A stretch of DNA of 64,000 nucleotides from Drosophila persimilis (taxonomy: Eukaryota > Arthropoda > Insecta > Diptera > Drosophilidae): NCBI RefSeq assembly GCF_003286085.1, contig NW_020825321.1, forward strand, positions 1,302,001 to 1,366,000, given 5' to 3'. The translations under genes and the position numbers were made by a program. This document shows positions 31,108 to 42,380 of this stretch, piece after piece (within the stretch, counting starts at the first letter, position 1; every line of letters begins with the position of its first letter). The notes under the pieces were generated by a model. It searched no databases. It saw nothing but the letters and a program-made list of their open reading frames with translations, and was not told the origin of the DNA.

Positions 31108-34042
31108 GACGGAGAGACGTTTGAGCGTTTTCCAAGTGCAGCTGTGTTTATCACGAGCTCCAAGTTTTCCCGCAAAAAAATCCGCGCCACGCCTGGCAAC
31201 TGAAAGGAAAGCTGTTAAGAGCAGGTCACTGAAGCCTCCCACTCAGCAGCTGATCACTGAGCTGCCCTTGAGAGGGTAAGGGACCCAGCCAGCCCAGAGA
31301 GTTTGCAAAGAAAAAACGCCGCCTAAGAAAAGTAAGGCCTGCCAGGAGGCAACCTGCCTCGAAAACCTCCAAGAGCTGGGAAATATCTTGGATGAAGTCC
31401 ATAGCAGAATGATGGATAAGAATACGCGCCACATCAGAATACTCCCAGCAAACCTTCTGCAGGGGTAGCGCTGGGTCAATCATTGACCTAACGTTCGCGA
31501 GCCCTTCGCAGCTGCGCAATGCTAGGTGGCGAATAGGAGACGTGTACACCGGAAGCAACCACGAAGCCAGCAGATCAAGCGCGAGGAGCAAAGCCTACAT
31601 CGTGGACACGCTCAACACCAGCGCTCTGGCTAGAAGCCTCGAGACGTGGGAGGCCCTCGGGGACACAAGAGCCAACGAATCGGCCAACCAGCACGCCTTG
31701 CGAATGGAGGAGGCCTGTGACAGGAGCATGAGACAGCGGAAGCCATTCATGCGGCACCACGAGCCAATCGTGTGGTGGAACGCCGACATCGACAGTCTCC
31801 GGACAACGTGTCTAAGGGCCAGACGAGCAATGCAGAGAGCGCGACGCACGACTCGGTTCGACACATCGCATGAAGAGTATAGGACCGCCAGGAAGGCACT
31901 GAAGCATGCAATTCGGAGCAGCAAGCGGGAATGCTTTCTCCAGCTCTGCGACACAGCGGAACAAGACCCCTGGGCCACGGCTTACAACATCGTTATGAAG
32001 CGCCTAAGTACCGGGAGCAAGGCGCCAACGGACCCCAGCACCCTCGAGGACATAGTGCACACCCTGTTCCCCAGCGAGCAACAGAGGCGTCCAGGCCCCT
32101 TAGAAAGCGACGCACCGATCACGGGCATCGAAATGATCACGGAAGCGGAGATCCTGGAAGCCGGTAGGAGCCTGCCAAGCAAAAAAGCCGCAGGCCCGGA
32201 TGCAATCCCAAATAGGGCTTTAAAACTGGCAATGGCACTACAGCCATCCGCCTTCGCCGAGGTCTTCAATAAGTGTCTGCTAGAAGGCACCTTCCCCGAT
32301 AGGTGGAAGATTCAAAAGCTACTGCTGCTCAACAAGCCAGGGAAACCACCAGGCGAGCCTTCTTCGTACAGACCAATTTGTCTCCTGGACAACGCGGGGA
32401 AGGTATGCGAAAAGCTCATTGCACGTAGGCTCAGCCGTGCAATTGAAGATGCCGGCGGCTTGTCGCCCAACCAGTATGGCTTCCGGAAAGGCAGATCAAC
32501 CCTGGATGCCATTGGCATAGTCACCAACATAGCGGAGAATGCAATAAGTGGGACCCGCTGGAGAGCGGGCCAAAAGCAGTACTGCCTGCTGGTTACCCTG
32601 GATATAAAAAACGCTTTCAACTCTGCGGACTGGGGTAAAACGATGGAAGCCCTACGGAGGCTACGGATCCCGGAATACCTCCTGAGAATAGTGTGACAGC
32701 TCAGTGAGAGGGTGCTGCTGTACGAGACGAGCGAAGGGATAAGATCGTATAGAGTGACTGCTGGAGTCCCGCAGGGGTCGGTGCTGGGGCCGCTCCTGTG
32801 GAATACGATGTATGATGGAGTTCTGCGACTGAACCTTCCCGAGGGCACGACGGTCGTCGGGTTTGCCGATGACGTCGCCATCGTAGTGGTAGCCAAGGAC
32901 CTTGCAGCAGTTGAAGCAGCCGCAAACGGGGCAATCCGTGCCGTGGAGACGTGGCTCGCCATAGCGGGATTACAGCTGGCGTCCCACAAGACCGAGGCTG
33001 TTCTGATTAGCAGCAGGAAGAAGGTGGAGACGGCCCGAGTGTCGGTCGGCGGACACGACATTTCATCGCAAAGGGCTTTTAAATACCTAGGAGTTATGCT
33101 GGACACTAGGCTTTCATTTAGAGAGCACTTGGAGTACGCCAACACAAAGGCCACACAGACTTGCCGAGCACTCTCGCGAATCCTGCTCAACACCAGGGGA
33201 CCAAAGCAAGCAAGGAGGAAGCTGATCACCAGCGTCGTCTCCTCTCAGCTCCTGTATGCTGCCGCAGTGTGGTCCAAAGCGACGAAGGTGCCGAGCTATA
33301 TGCGAGGAGTCGAAGCAACGCACCGCTTATGTGCCATCAGGATCGCCTGCGCGTTTAGAACTATATCCGACGACGCAGCACTGGTCATCGCGGGACTAGT
33401 CCCAATAGCAGAGCAAGCGAGGGAAAGGGCCGAGGTGTACGAGCTATCTCGCAGGGACACCCACAATCCTCCCACCGGAGTCGAGAGAGAATCACCCAGG
33501 CACAAGACCGTCAGGAGGTGGCAGATGAAGTGGGATTCCGCGACTAAAGGACGCTGGACCCACCGGCTGATTCCGGATATCAAGCTGTGGTTGGAGAGGA
33601 AGCACGGACAGGTGGACTTCCACCTCACTCAGATGCTGAGCGGCCACGGATGCTTCAGATCGTACCTGAAGCGGTTTGGACACGAAACGGAGGACTGGTG
33701 CCCATCATGTGGTCGAGGTATCGTGGAGGACGCTCACCACGTCTTCTTTGAATGCCACCGTTTCGAGTACGAGAGGCGCCAGCTAGAGGATGAGCTAGCC
33801 ACCACCATTAGCGTCGGAGGGATCGTGCCGCTCATGGTAGCGAATCCCAAGGCGTGGGATGCCACCACTAGGTTCGCCGCCACTATAATGCGGGAACTAC
33901 GGAGAGCGGAGAGGGAAAGGAAAGTGTCGGAGGGGTAAGGAGGAACGGCTGTGCGAAGCAATGCTTTGCGGCCGTACCGCATAGCTACGCCCCATAACCC
34001 CATAGTATTAAAGCATAATAAAAGTATTTGAATACAAAAAAA
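31108..34042 (+). mobile_element. R1-clade non-LTR element in BEL copy 1, internally deleted
   Basis: The insertion is flanked by GTGGTG (31102-31107 and 34043-34048) and ends in a short A run. Copies 3 and 4 of BEL show the empty site (CAGTGGTGGTGACAGG at 53485 and 61355). About 1.35 kb carrying ORF1 and most of the endonuclease is missing at about 31437 relative to the copy at 43958-48298. ORF2 has the R1-type FADD RT and a C-terminal CCHC motif and no RNase H, which separates it from LOA. Confidence 0.85.
31464..33938 (+). pseudogene. R1-clade ORF2, endonuclease end to C-terminus, one stop
   Basis: It starts inside the endonuclease C-terminal part (IIDLTFASPSQL, GSNHEAS). RT: AAGPDAIPNRALKLA, SSYRPICLLDNAGKV, TLDIKNAFNSADW. 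An in-frame TGA at 32694-32696 is followed by AGVPQGSVLGPLLWN and the catalytic GFADDVAIVVV. The tail has CPSCGRGIVEDAHHVFFEC (CCHC) and stops at 33938. The same TGA is in the copy at 46895, so the element was already dead before the block duplicated, or the stop arose before it. Role in family: target-primed reverse transcription. Confidence 0.85.
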
Positions 34043-34048
34043 GTGGTG

Positions 34049-35826
34049 GTGACAGGTCTGATTATGAACACTTTAACCTCCTCGATTCCAGCCCAGAAGA
34101 TCGAGTCTAACACACCGATGTGGAACAGGATTCGTGATCTACCATTAGCGGACCCTACATTTGGTAAACCAGGCGAAATCGACGTGATTTTAGGAGCTGA
34201 TCAGCTTTGGAACATTTGCACTGGAGAACGCTAAGTGTTTGGCTTAGAATATCTTATTGCACTTCATACTAATTTTGGTTGGGTCATTGCAGGCAGCTAC
34301 CATCTCAGTAGTGATGCTCACAACCACGCACTAGCACATCACGCGCACGAGGATCTGGACACTTTGCTTCGATCATTCATGGACATGGAACGAGTTCAAC
34401 CAAGTGACGCTACCATTGATACAAGCGATCCCGCTGAACAACACTTCGTTCATACGCACGCCCGCAGAAACGATGGCGTGTACATCGTCCAATACCCGTT
34501 CAAGGAATCTGCCCCTACGATGGGATCCACACTGCCACAAGCACTACGCCGCTTTTCTTCTCTCGAGCGGAAATTTCGAAAATTTCCTGCTCTCAAACAA
34601 CAGTATGTCAACTTTATGGAGGATTATATACAACGAGGACACATGGAGGTGATTTCTTCTACTACCGTAGAAAACGATCCCGCCAATCACACTTACTTAG
34701 CACACCACGCAGTATTTAAACCAGATAGCACCACCACGCAATGCCGAGTTGTATTCGATGGCTCTGGGGAGGACTGCAATGGATCTTCACTTAATTCACG
34801 AATACACATCGGACCACCTATTCAAAGGGATTTACTTGGAGTATGTCTAAGTTTCCGTCAGCATCGCTATATGTTTTGTACGGACATTGAGAAAATGTTT
34901 AGAGGCATTTTGGTTTCAGAAGATCACACGCATTACCAACGGATTGTCTGGCGAAAGGAGGAGACTGCTACACTCGATCATTATCGATTGCTGACCGTGA
35001 CGTATGGTTTTGCGTCTTCACCGTTCTTGGCTGTTCGAGTTCTCAAGTAGATCGCGCAAGATCATGCCGAGTTGTATCTGAAGGCTGCTGCTGTGCTTGT
35101 ACGAGACGCTTACGTGGTTGCGATAATATCGACGATCTCATTGCACTCAAAGATGAATTAATTTTGCTATTGAGCCAAGCTCAATTTAAACTTCGAAAAT
35201 GGAGTTCAAACTGCTGGTCACTGCTCAATTCGCTGCCAAAGGACATTTGTGAGTATCCACTTGAAGCCCTAGAGGGAGATAGTCCAACTCAATATGTCAA
35301 GGTTCTTGGAATACGCTGGGACCCGGCTGTGGACGAGCTTTCCTTCAAGTTGACCATTCCTGACGCCACAAGTGTTCTGACAAAACGGATTTTTCTGTCC
35401 GAGCTTGCCAAGATCTACGATCTACTGGGGTTGCTTGCCCCCACAACTGTATTTCTAAAGGTTCTCTTTCAAGATAGTTGGCTGAGCTCGGTCGAATGGA
35501 ACGAACCACTACCCACGCAGCTATGCGAACGGTGGCAACAGTTTGTAGCTGAAGTTCATTTACTGGAAAGCTGTCGCATACCTCGCTACCTATCCTCGCC
35601 ACTTCAAGCAACGGAGCTGCATGGATTCGCCGATGCTTCATCTCATGCTTACGCCGCTGCCATCTACAGTCGCGTGAGATTCAATAATGACTATGCTGTA
35701 ACACTGATCGCCGCAAAAACCCGTGTGGCACTCATCAAACCTATCTCCATCCCACGGCTCGAATTGAATGCCGCCCAGCTTCTGTCGAAACTGATGTCTT
35801 TGGTTAACTATTCCTATTTCCAGTAA
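34049..35826 (+). pseudogene. pol: BEL copy 1 RT-RNase H, catalytic YVDD deleted
   Basis: It continues the protease-RT frame after the R1 insertion. An AAA-to-TAA type change stops it at 34232-34234, unique to this copy. RT blocks: VVFDGSGEDCNGSSLNSR, FCTDIEKMFRGI, VTYGFASSPF, then TAG at 35048-35050, shared by all copies. A 16-bp deletion at about 35116 removes the codons for the YVDD box (present at 49370). RNase H follows: ELHGFADASSHAYAAAIYS and RLELNAAQLLSKL, ending early because of a small deletion near 35805. This copy cannot make active RT. Confidence 0.85.
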
Positions 35827-37203
35827 TTTGTGTTGGTCAGACTCCGAAATTGTACTACATTGGCTCTCATCACCCCCACGGACTTGGAACACTTATGTTT
35901 GTAATCGCACTGCTGAGATTCTGGAAGCTTGCCCACGTAGCTGCTGGCAACACATTCGCACTGAGGACAATCCGCGGACTGTGCATCACGCGGACTTCTA
36001 TCAAAGGATCTGGTAGAACATCAACTGTGGTGGAATGGACCACCGTGGCTTTCCCAATCACATCGCACTTGGGCACCTTCTAAGGCCAAGTTCGCACTGT
36101 CGACTGAGGACGCTGAGCGGATGGAAGTAAAGGTCAAGCCCCAAGTTAATCTACACATTTCCGATGAAGGAAATGATCTTAGCTGTATGATCAACAAGGC
36201 TTCCTCCTGGTCACATCTCTTGCGGACACTTAGCTATTGCTTTCGTTTTGTACATCGACTTCGTTGCAAGGACCGCCTGTCATCATTTTTATCGTCATGG
36301 GAGCTTCAATATGCCCGCTCTAGGGTAATCAAACATGTCCAGATGGAGTTCTTCCAAGTGGAGTACAGACAATTGAGCACTGGACAAGCCCTTTCTCAAA
36401 AATCCAAGTTGATTCACTACACTCCATTTGTTGACGACCAAGGAATTCTGCGCGTAGGAGGATGCATTGGAAATTCGAGGACAACCTATGATGCAAAACA
36501 TCCCATACTTCTTCCAAAGGAATCACCAGTCGCTGTTTTATTAGCTAGACACCAGCACGTCACATCGTTACACGCTGGAGTCGAATTTATGTTTCACATG
36601 TTGAGACAGAAGTATTGGATCCTGGGAGCCCGTAACATAGTCCGCAAAATTGTATTAAACTGCAGGATATGCTTCCTCCAGCGCAAAGGAACGAGCACAC
36701 AACTCATGGCTGATCTTCCCGCCTTTCGCGTTCAGCCCACCCGCTGCTTTCTACATTCTGGATTGGATTACGCTGGACCAGTTACCATCAAGACATCAGC
36801 AGGTCAGACACCGAAGCTTGGCAAAGCTTGGTTTGCCATCTTTGTTTGTCTGTCCACCAAAGCAATTCATCTCGAGCTCGTCAGTGATTTGACGACCCCT
36901 GCATTTATCGCCGCTTTCAAGCGGTTTTGGTCTCGACGTGGCCCTATATCCGACTTGTACTCGGACAATGGCACAACATTCCATGGAGCCAGAAAGGAAC
37001 TAACGGAGATGCAACGGATAGCTGTATCTCAAAGTCAAGACGAGGAAATTGCTAATTTTCTGACGAGTCAGGACATCAACTGGCACTTCATTCCGCCGTC
37101 TGCCCCGCATTTTGGAGGTCTTTGGGAAGCAGGCGTACGATCTATCAAACTCCACCTTCGCCGAGTAATTGGTAGCAGTGCGTTGACTTTCGAGGAATAT
37201 TAA
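35827..37203 (+). pseudogene. pol: BEL copy 1 integrase, complete DDE core
   Basis: The linker to about 36120 is frameshifted by a missing C near 35981 (ATCCGCGG; copy 4 has ATCCCGCGG). 36121-37203 is open: an HHCC zinc domain (RHQHVTSLHAGVEF, CRICFLQRKG) and the DDE triad in GLDYAGPVTIK, LYSDNGTTFHGA and FGGLWEAGVRS. It ends at a TAA (37201-37203) within ALTFEEY, a stop found at the same codon in copies 2 and 3. Role: insertion of cDNA into the genome. Confidence 0.85.
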
Positions 37204-37656
37204 ACAATTTTAACTCAGATTGAAGGGTTACTCAACTCTCGCCCACTGTGCGCGCCCAGCGATCACAGCTTGGATCCCCTTACCCCCGCTCATTTTCTTA
37301 CAGGTTAACCTCACATGTCGGTGACGGAGCCGTCCTTGTTAGACGTCAACATTAACAGACTGCAGCGTTGGAGACAACTGCAAGCCACGGTTCCAGGATT
37401 CTGGAAACGTTGGAATCTGGAATACCTTACTTCCTTGCAACCTCGCACGAAATGGCAGCAGGAGTCCAACGACATAGCCGTGGACATTCTTGTGGTACTG
37501 AAGGAGCCAAATCAACCGCCTAGCAAGTGGCTGCTTGGGCGAATCACCGAAGTTCGTCCTGGCCAAGACGAGAGGGTTCGAGTGGTCACCGTCAAAACAG
37601 CCCGAGGAGTGTACAAGAGACCTATTACCAAACTTGCTGTGCTTCCCTTGTTCTGA
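37204..37656 (+). pseudogene. pol: BEL copy 1 Pol C-terminal domain
   Basis: After the TAA the same frame reads IEGLLNSRPLCA and LTPAHFLTG, meets a second shared TAA (37306-37308), and continues as RLQRWRQLQATV, FWKRWNLEYL, WLLGRITEVRPGQD and VKTARGVYKRPITKLAVL to the stop at 37656. This corresponds to the C-terminal domain (DUF5641-type) that follows integrase in BEL/Pao elements. Confidence 0.8.
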
Positions 37657-37679
37657 ACAGTCGTTCAGGGGGGCCGGTA

Positions 37680-38243
37680 TGTTGAGAAATGAGCCTCGTA
37701 GTTTTTGGGTTCAATGTTCATGTATATTGCGATTGACCTATTTACACGCTCATGATTGTAGTACTCCGCCTAAGTAACTATTTTTACGCGAATAGCTGTG
37801 TTGTTGTTTACTCGGGTCCAGAACATAGCTGTAATGTTCTCACACGCATGGCCAGACCCGCAGCTGCACACGCACACAGCGATGCGTTCCGTTGTTTTGC
37901 ATTGAGACCGTCGCGTCGAGTCTTATCGCGTGATCTTTCAATTCCCTTTTGCTCGACTTCTTTTCGCGGAGTTGATGCAGTAGAAACTTCTAGACGAAGC
38001 CGCCCGCACGCTTACTTTGTACCGCAGTAGAAACTTCTAGACGAAGCCGCCCGCACGCTTACTTTGTACCGCAGTAGAAACTTCTAGACGAAGCCGCCCG
38101 CACGCATACTTTGTACCGCCGCAGAATCTAACCCCCCGCTGTTCTTTTAATATAATTGTACTATAACCACCAATATTAAATAATCAATAAAACTAAATAA
38201 GCTCAAGATATAAACGATTATACAGTCCACTAATTCATAACCA
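37680..38243 (+). repeat. BEL copy 1 3' LTR, complete (564 bp)
   Basis: It begins TGTTGAGAAATGAGCC right after a polypurine-like tract (AGGGGGGCCGG) and ends CATAACCA. It contains three 47-bp units at 37977-38117 (GCAGTAGAAACTTCTAGACG... to TTTGTACC). The right neighbour is 17.6-like gag sequence. Confidence 0.9.
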
Positions 38244-38249
38244 GTAGTA

Positions 38250-38885
38250 TTCTAATTTGGATAATAATTTCCAAAATTCTTTCGATTTGATTGAGATGCT
38301 TTCGATTGATCTTTATTTCTACCTGAATATTTTATACTAGTTTCGTATAATCCTTCTTCTTGTGCTGCCTTCTTAAGATTAGACAATGTAGTAATATCTT
38401 TTCTTTCTAAGGTCATAAAAATTCTGTCAGGAAGTTTTCGGGTAATGACATCATTATTTTTGTTATTGAAAGCATTTTTATAAATGACATTATTTTCTGG
38501 TATGTTTTATAAGTTTAGCTTATTGTTTATTAATAATGCTTTTATTTCTAATTCTTCTATAAATTTACGAAGACCGTCGTTGAATCTGGTGGTGTATAGT
38601 CGTCGTAAGAGTTCTTCATATGGTGTGTGATTTTTGAACTCGTTGATTAGCGCCGTCTTCAGTTCGTGCCATGTGTTGGGTTGTATCATCTGCGATATGC
38701 GTTGCTTCAAATAGGATCCTTTGTTGTCGAACATCTTCAGTTGGATATAAACTGCATACATATTCGATTCGGTTGATGAACGAACTCAACTGTCCAGATG
38801 AACCATCAAAGGCAGGTATTTGTCGGATCGACAGGAGTGCCTGGTTCAAGTGGATTTCGCTCAATGTTAGTGGTGGTAATGACAA
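38250..38885 (-). pseudogene. gag: 17.6-like Gag N-terminal part, truncated
   Basis: On the minus strand ATG at 38885 opens a Gag with IPAFDGSSGQLSSFINRIEY and LYPTEDVRQQRILFE. It is frameshifted near 38620, then carries LRRLYTTRFNDGLRKFIEEL. After a stop at 38507 the same frame continues with DVITRKLPDRIFMTLERKD and LKKAAQEEGLYE to 38250. This is the usual Gag of the 17.6/297/tom group. It is cut by BEL sequence at 38243. Pol is missing from the window. Confidence 0.8.
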
Positions 38886-39183
38886 GTTGTATTTGTTGGT
38901 GTTGATTGGGTTTTGTTTTGTTGTAGTTTTGAACTTTATTTTGTTTCACTTGTAAGTTTTTTGATTTTGTATTCAGTGTTTCACTGTCCTTGGTGATTCA
39001 CTATCTCCGCTTACTTCAGTTCACTTAAATTTAGTTTTGGAAATCGTATGTGCTTGCAGCACATAGGTTCTTTGGCGGATTTCAAAATTTTATTAACTAT
39101 TCCGGGATTACGTGATCACAGTAATTATAACAATAATTACACAAGCAGACCATTACCGAAATATAGGTGTTAATTCTAAACGA

Positions 39184-39202
39184 AATCCTACCGACTGCGC
39201 CA
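39184..39202 (-). promoter_or_regulatory. 17.6-like primer-binding site, tRNA-Ser
   Basis: On the minus strand TGGCGCAGTCGGTAGGATT matches the complement of the tRNA-Ser 3' end including CCA, directly after the LTR end (the T is shared). tRNA-Ser priming is typical of the 17.6/297 group. Confidence 0.9.
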
Positions 39203-39767
39203 GTTAAATATCCGCAGCTCGAAATTAACTTTTTAAAAAAAGATTTTATTTTCTCAACTTAATATCTTAATGTAACAAGATTAGGTTGAATTCCCCGACT
39301 TAACTTTACGTCTGCTTGTCTCAAACGGAACTGACTTCCCTATTGTTTGCTAGTTTCCATGAGCCCTTCTCTCGACTCTGGCTTCGGGTGCTGCTTTCCT
39401 CGGCTGCATCTTCGTGTCGGTGGCGTACGTGCCTGGACCGATGTTTGGGGATGCGTCGGCTTTTGATCAAAGGCATCCGCTGCTGGCGATCGGTGTTTCA
39501 TTACATGAGTGAGCTAGGAATGTGATACTGGGTCCTCATGAGGGTCATGATTCTAACGGATCGATTTCTTGAGAGTGGCGTGATTCTGGCGTTGATGAAT
39601 TAATAGGGTCCATTGTTTAGATTAGTGGACTCTAACGGGAGTGTGGGAAGAATCAGTTATTGATTCTTCAGTGGTGTCCTGTTACTTGTGTGGATGGGGT
39701 ACTTGTGTGGATGAATTGGACATAAACTTAATGATTATGGGATGTGGAGAATTATGGATATGTCACT
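39203..39767 (-). repeat. 5' LTR of second 17.6/297-like provirus
   Basis: LTR of about 565 bp reading AGTGACATATCC...ATTTAACT on the minus strand. It pairs with 24822-25412. The outer flank is TA-rich (ACATATATATATG), close to the ATAT found at the other end. Confidence 0.85.
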
Positions 39768-40300
39768 ACATATATATATGCACGTCGATAATATTTTGTG
39801 TACAAAATTCTCTAGTCTCTAGCTTTATTATTTGAATTTACGTCAAAAAATGGGATCGCTGGCCCCCAGTGCGCTTGTCAAATGACATGCTTCAATCTTC
39901 TTAATCTCCATTGCTTTCGCCGCTTGTGCCACTTATAGTTTGATTATTTCTTCCGATAGCATCTTTCTTTAATTTTTTTTCACTTAATTAGGCTTAGAAA
40001 CAAATTGAGATATGAGACTTAGCTGATGAATTCTGCTTCTGCTGTTGTTGTTACTGCTGCCGCTGAAGTTGCTGTCGCTGCTGCTGGTGTTGCCTTGCTT
40101 AAGTCGCTGCTGCTATTGTTGATGCTGCTGATGTCGCTGCAGGTATTGTCACTGCTGCTGATTTCAATGCTGCCGGTGTCGATGCTGCTGATGTCGCTAC
40201 TGGGTTCGCTGCAGTTATTGTCGCTGGCACATTGGGCACACACAAAACCATTTATTTATCTATTTTTTCACAGTCTCAGTTATTTTGCCACTTGTATTTT
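39768..40300. other. Unassigned sequence with CTG-rich degenerate repeat
   Basis: AT-rich sequence without recognisable genes to about 40020. Then a degenerate GCTGCTGATGTC-type triplet array at 40023-40230. Both strands appear open there because of the repeat (Ser/Asp/Ile-rich on minus, Leu-rich on plus), which is not evidence for a gene. Confidence 0.6.
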
Positions 40301-41304
40301 TATACCCGATACTCAAAATGAGTATTGGGGTATATTAGATTTGTGGTGAAAGTGGATGTGTGTAACGTCCAGAAGGAATCGTTTCCGACCCCATAAAGGA
40401 TATATATTCTTGATCAGCATCAATAGCCGAGTCGATTGAGCCCTGTCTGTCTGTCTGTCCGTCTGTCCGTCCCCTTCAGCGCCTAGTGCTCAAAGAGCAA
40501 CGATGTTTTGGATCCAGACTTCTGTGATATCTCACTGCTATAAAAATATTTCAAAGCTTCGCCCCGCCCTCTTCCGCCCCCACAAATGACGAAAATCTGT
40601 GGCATCCACATTTTTAAAGATACGATAAAACCAAAAACGCAGAATCGTAGAGGATGACTATATGTTCTACAATGTAAGATCTCAACCAGATCGTATAATT
40701 ATTATAGCCAGAATCAAGAAAACAATTTCATTATTTCTCGCTCTTTCTCTCTCTAACACAAAATATGAGTTCAACGATCTCAGAACCTATAAGAGCTAGA
40801 GCAACCAAATTTGGTGTCCACACTCCTGTGATATCGGACCTTGACCGTTTCATGTCCAAATTTCGCCACACCCCCTTCCGCCCCCGCAAAGGATGAAAAT
40901 CTGGGGATATTCATAAATCTCAGAGACTATTACGGCTAGAGTAACCAAATTTGGTATCCGCACTTCTGTTAGATCTCACTATAAAACGTATATCTCAAAA
41001 TTTCGCCCCACCCCCTTCCGCCCACACAAAGGACGAAAATCTGTTGCATCCACAATATTGCAGATTCGAGAAAACTAAAAACGCAGAATCACAGATAATG
41101 ACCATATCTATCAGGTTGCTGAATCTGAATCAGATCAAATAATTTTTATAGCCAAAAGGAACAAATCAATTTGCACTGGCTACGTAGCGCCCGACGTCAC
41201 GCTCAGACTGATTTTCTGTCTCTCTCGCACGCACTCTTTGTCGTGTCGTTTAATATTAGCGGCGTCTGCCGGAGGAGAGCCATACTGACTAAGTATCGGG
41301 TATA
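40301..41304 (+). mobile_element. DINE-1/INE-1-like element with 13-bp inverted ends
   Basis: It starts TATACCCGATACT and ends AGTATCGGGTATA, perfect 13-bp inverted termini about 1 kb apart. Inside are CCAGAAGGAATCGTTTCCGA, ATATATTCTTGATCAGCATC, a GTCTGTCC microsatellite, and a repeated block (AACCAAATTTGGT...CACCCCCTTCCGCCC) occurring two to three times. No coding frame. DINE-1 is a Helitron-related non-autonomous group abundant in Drosophila. Confidence 0.8.
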
Positions 41305-41317
41305 ACTGTAGAGTTGC

Positions 41318-42085
41318 GTCGTCTGTTGTCTCAAATGCCATCCTGAGCCTGCTAAGCCAGGAGAACATTTCCTGGGCGATTAGAAGCTTTACACCTTACA
41401 AGTCCGCGGGGCCAGACGGCATTTTCCCTGCCCAACTGATTCACGCGGGACATAGAGCCATTAACTGGCTCAAAATAATTTATCATGGAATTTTCTCCCA
41501 CGGGTGCATTCCTGACACCTGGCTTCAGACCAAAGTCGTATTCATACTCAAGGCAGGCAAGCCCTCGCACACTGCCCAAAAGATTTCAGACCCATTAGTC
41601 TGTCGTCTTTTCTTCTAAAGGCGATGGAACGGCTCCTAGGGCTGCATCTCACGGCGTGTATTCCGTCCAGTCTGATCTCAGACTCCCAGCATGCCTATCG
41701 GAAGGAAAGATCCACCGAAACGGCCCTACACTCGATCACATCGATCATCGAAGCGTCCCTTAACTTTAAGGAGTACACCCTCGTAGCCTTCCTCGACAGG
41801 CGCTAGAAGGCGCCTAGAAGGCGCTTTTAACAACATTCTTCCGACCGCCATCACGGGCGCACTGACGGATCTGGGGGTTAACTCCAGGACGGTGAGCCTG
41901 ATCGATCAGATGCTGCAATGCACAGATGCACAACATGCACCAGATTTGTCTGCAGAGGCACACCGCAGGGCGGAGTCCTCTCGCCCCTCCTATGGAACGT
42001 GGCAGTGAACACACTGCTGAGGGAGATAGAGGGGGTGGCTGCCCTGTGGTGGCGTATGCGGACGATGTTGCTATAGCACTCTCCG
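41318..42085 (+). mobile_element. LOA RT fragment duplicated with BEL copy 2
   Basis: It equals about 28488-29235 of the LOA copy next to BEL copy 1: SFTPYKSAGPDG, a broken segment near 41580, ERLLGLHLTACIPSS, and VAYADDVAIALS at the end. A small local duplication (GGCGC(C)TAGAA units) lies at 41800-41825. Frames are broken at several points. It ends at the same base as the first copy, against the same truncated BEL LTR. Confidence 0.9.
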
Positions 42086-42380
42086 ACTCGACTTCTTTTC
42101 GCGGAGTTGAGTTAGTCGAAATCTCTAGATGAAACGAACCGACGCATACTTTGTACCGCCGCATCATAGAAAACCCCCGCTATTAATATACACGTTGTAA
42201 CATAACCGCCAATCTTAAATACTTTATACATATATTAATTAAATAAATAAGCTCAATATATAACAAGATTATACAGTCCACTAATTCATAACCATAGCAA
42301 ATTTTGGTCCTTCGAGCCGGATCACCACGTTTGAGTTTATTTATATACATATTGAGTAATATCGTTAGCCGCTGTTTGCC

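Larger units (their letters stand above)
29237..38243 (+). mobile_element. BEL/Pao LTR retrotransposon copy 1, carrying R1-clade insertion
   Basis: Order: truncated 5' LTR (29237-29444), PBS, gag-protease (29531-31107), R1 insertion (31108-34042), RT/RNase H/integrase (34049-37656), polypurine tract, 3' LTR (37680-38243). The single continuous gag-pol layout, YVDD-type RT in sibling copies and HHCC-DDE integrase followed by a basic C-terminal domain fit BEL/Pao. Numerous stops and indels make it inactive. Its right end abuts gag of a minus-strand 17.6-like element. Confidence 0.9.

Noticed and set aside
32312..33229. 305-residue minus-strand frame (also 46513-47430)
   Set aside because: Shadow of the R1-clade RT on the plus strand; Ser/Thr-rich with no recognisable domain, and the plus frame has all RT motifs.
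37977..38117. CRISPR-like regular repeat
   Set aside because: 47-bp units are directly adjacent without spacers and lie in an LTR of a eukaryotic retrotransposon.
40019..40243. Ser/Asp-rich minus-strand frame
   Set aside because: Product of a degenerate GCTGCTGAT-type triplet repeat; both strands are open for the same reason.
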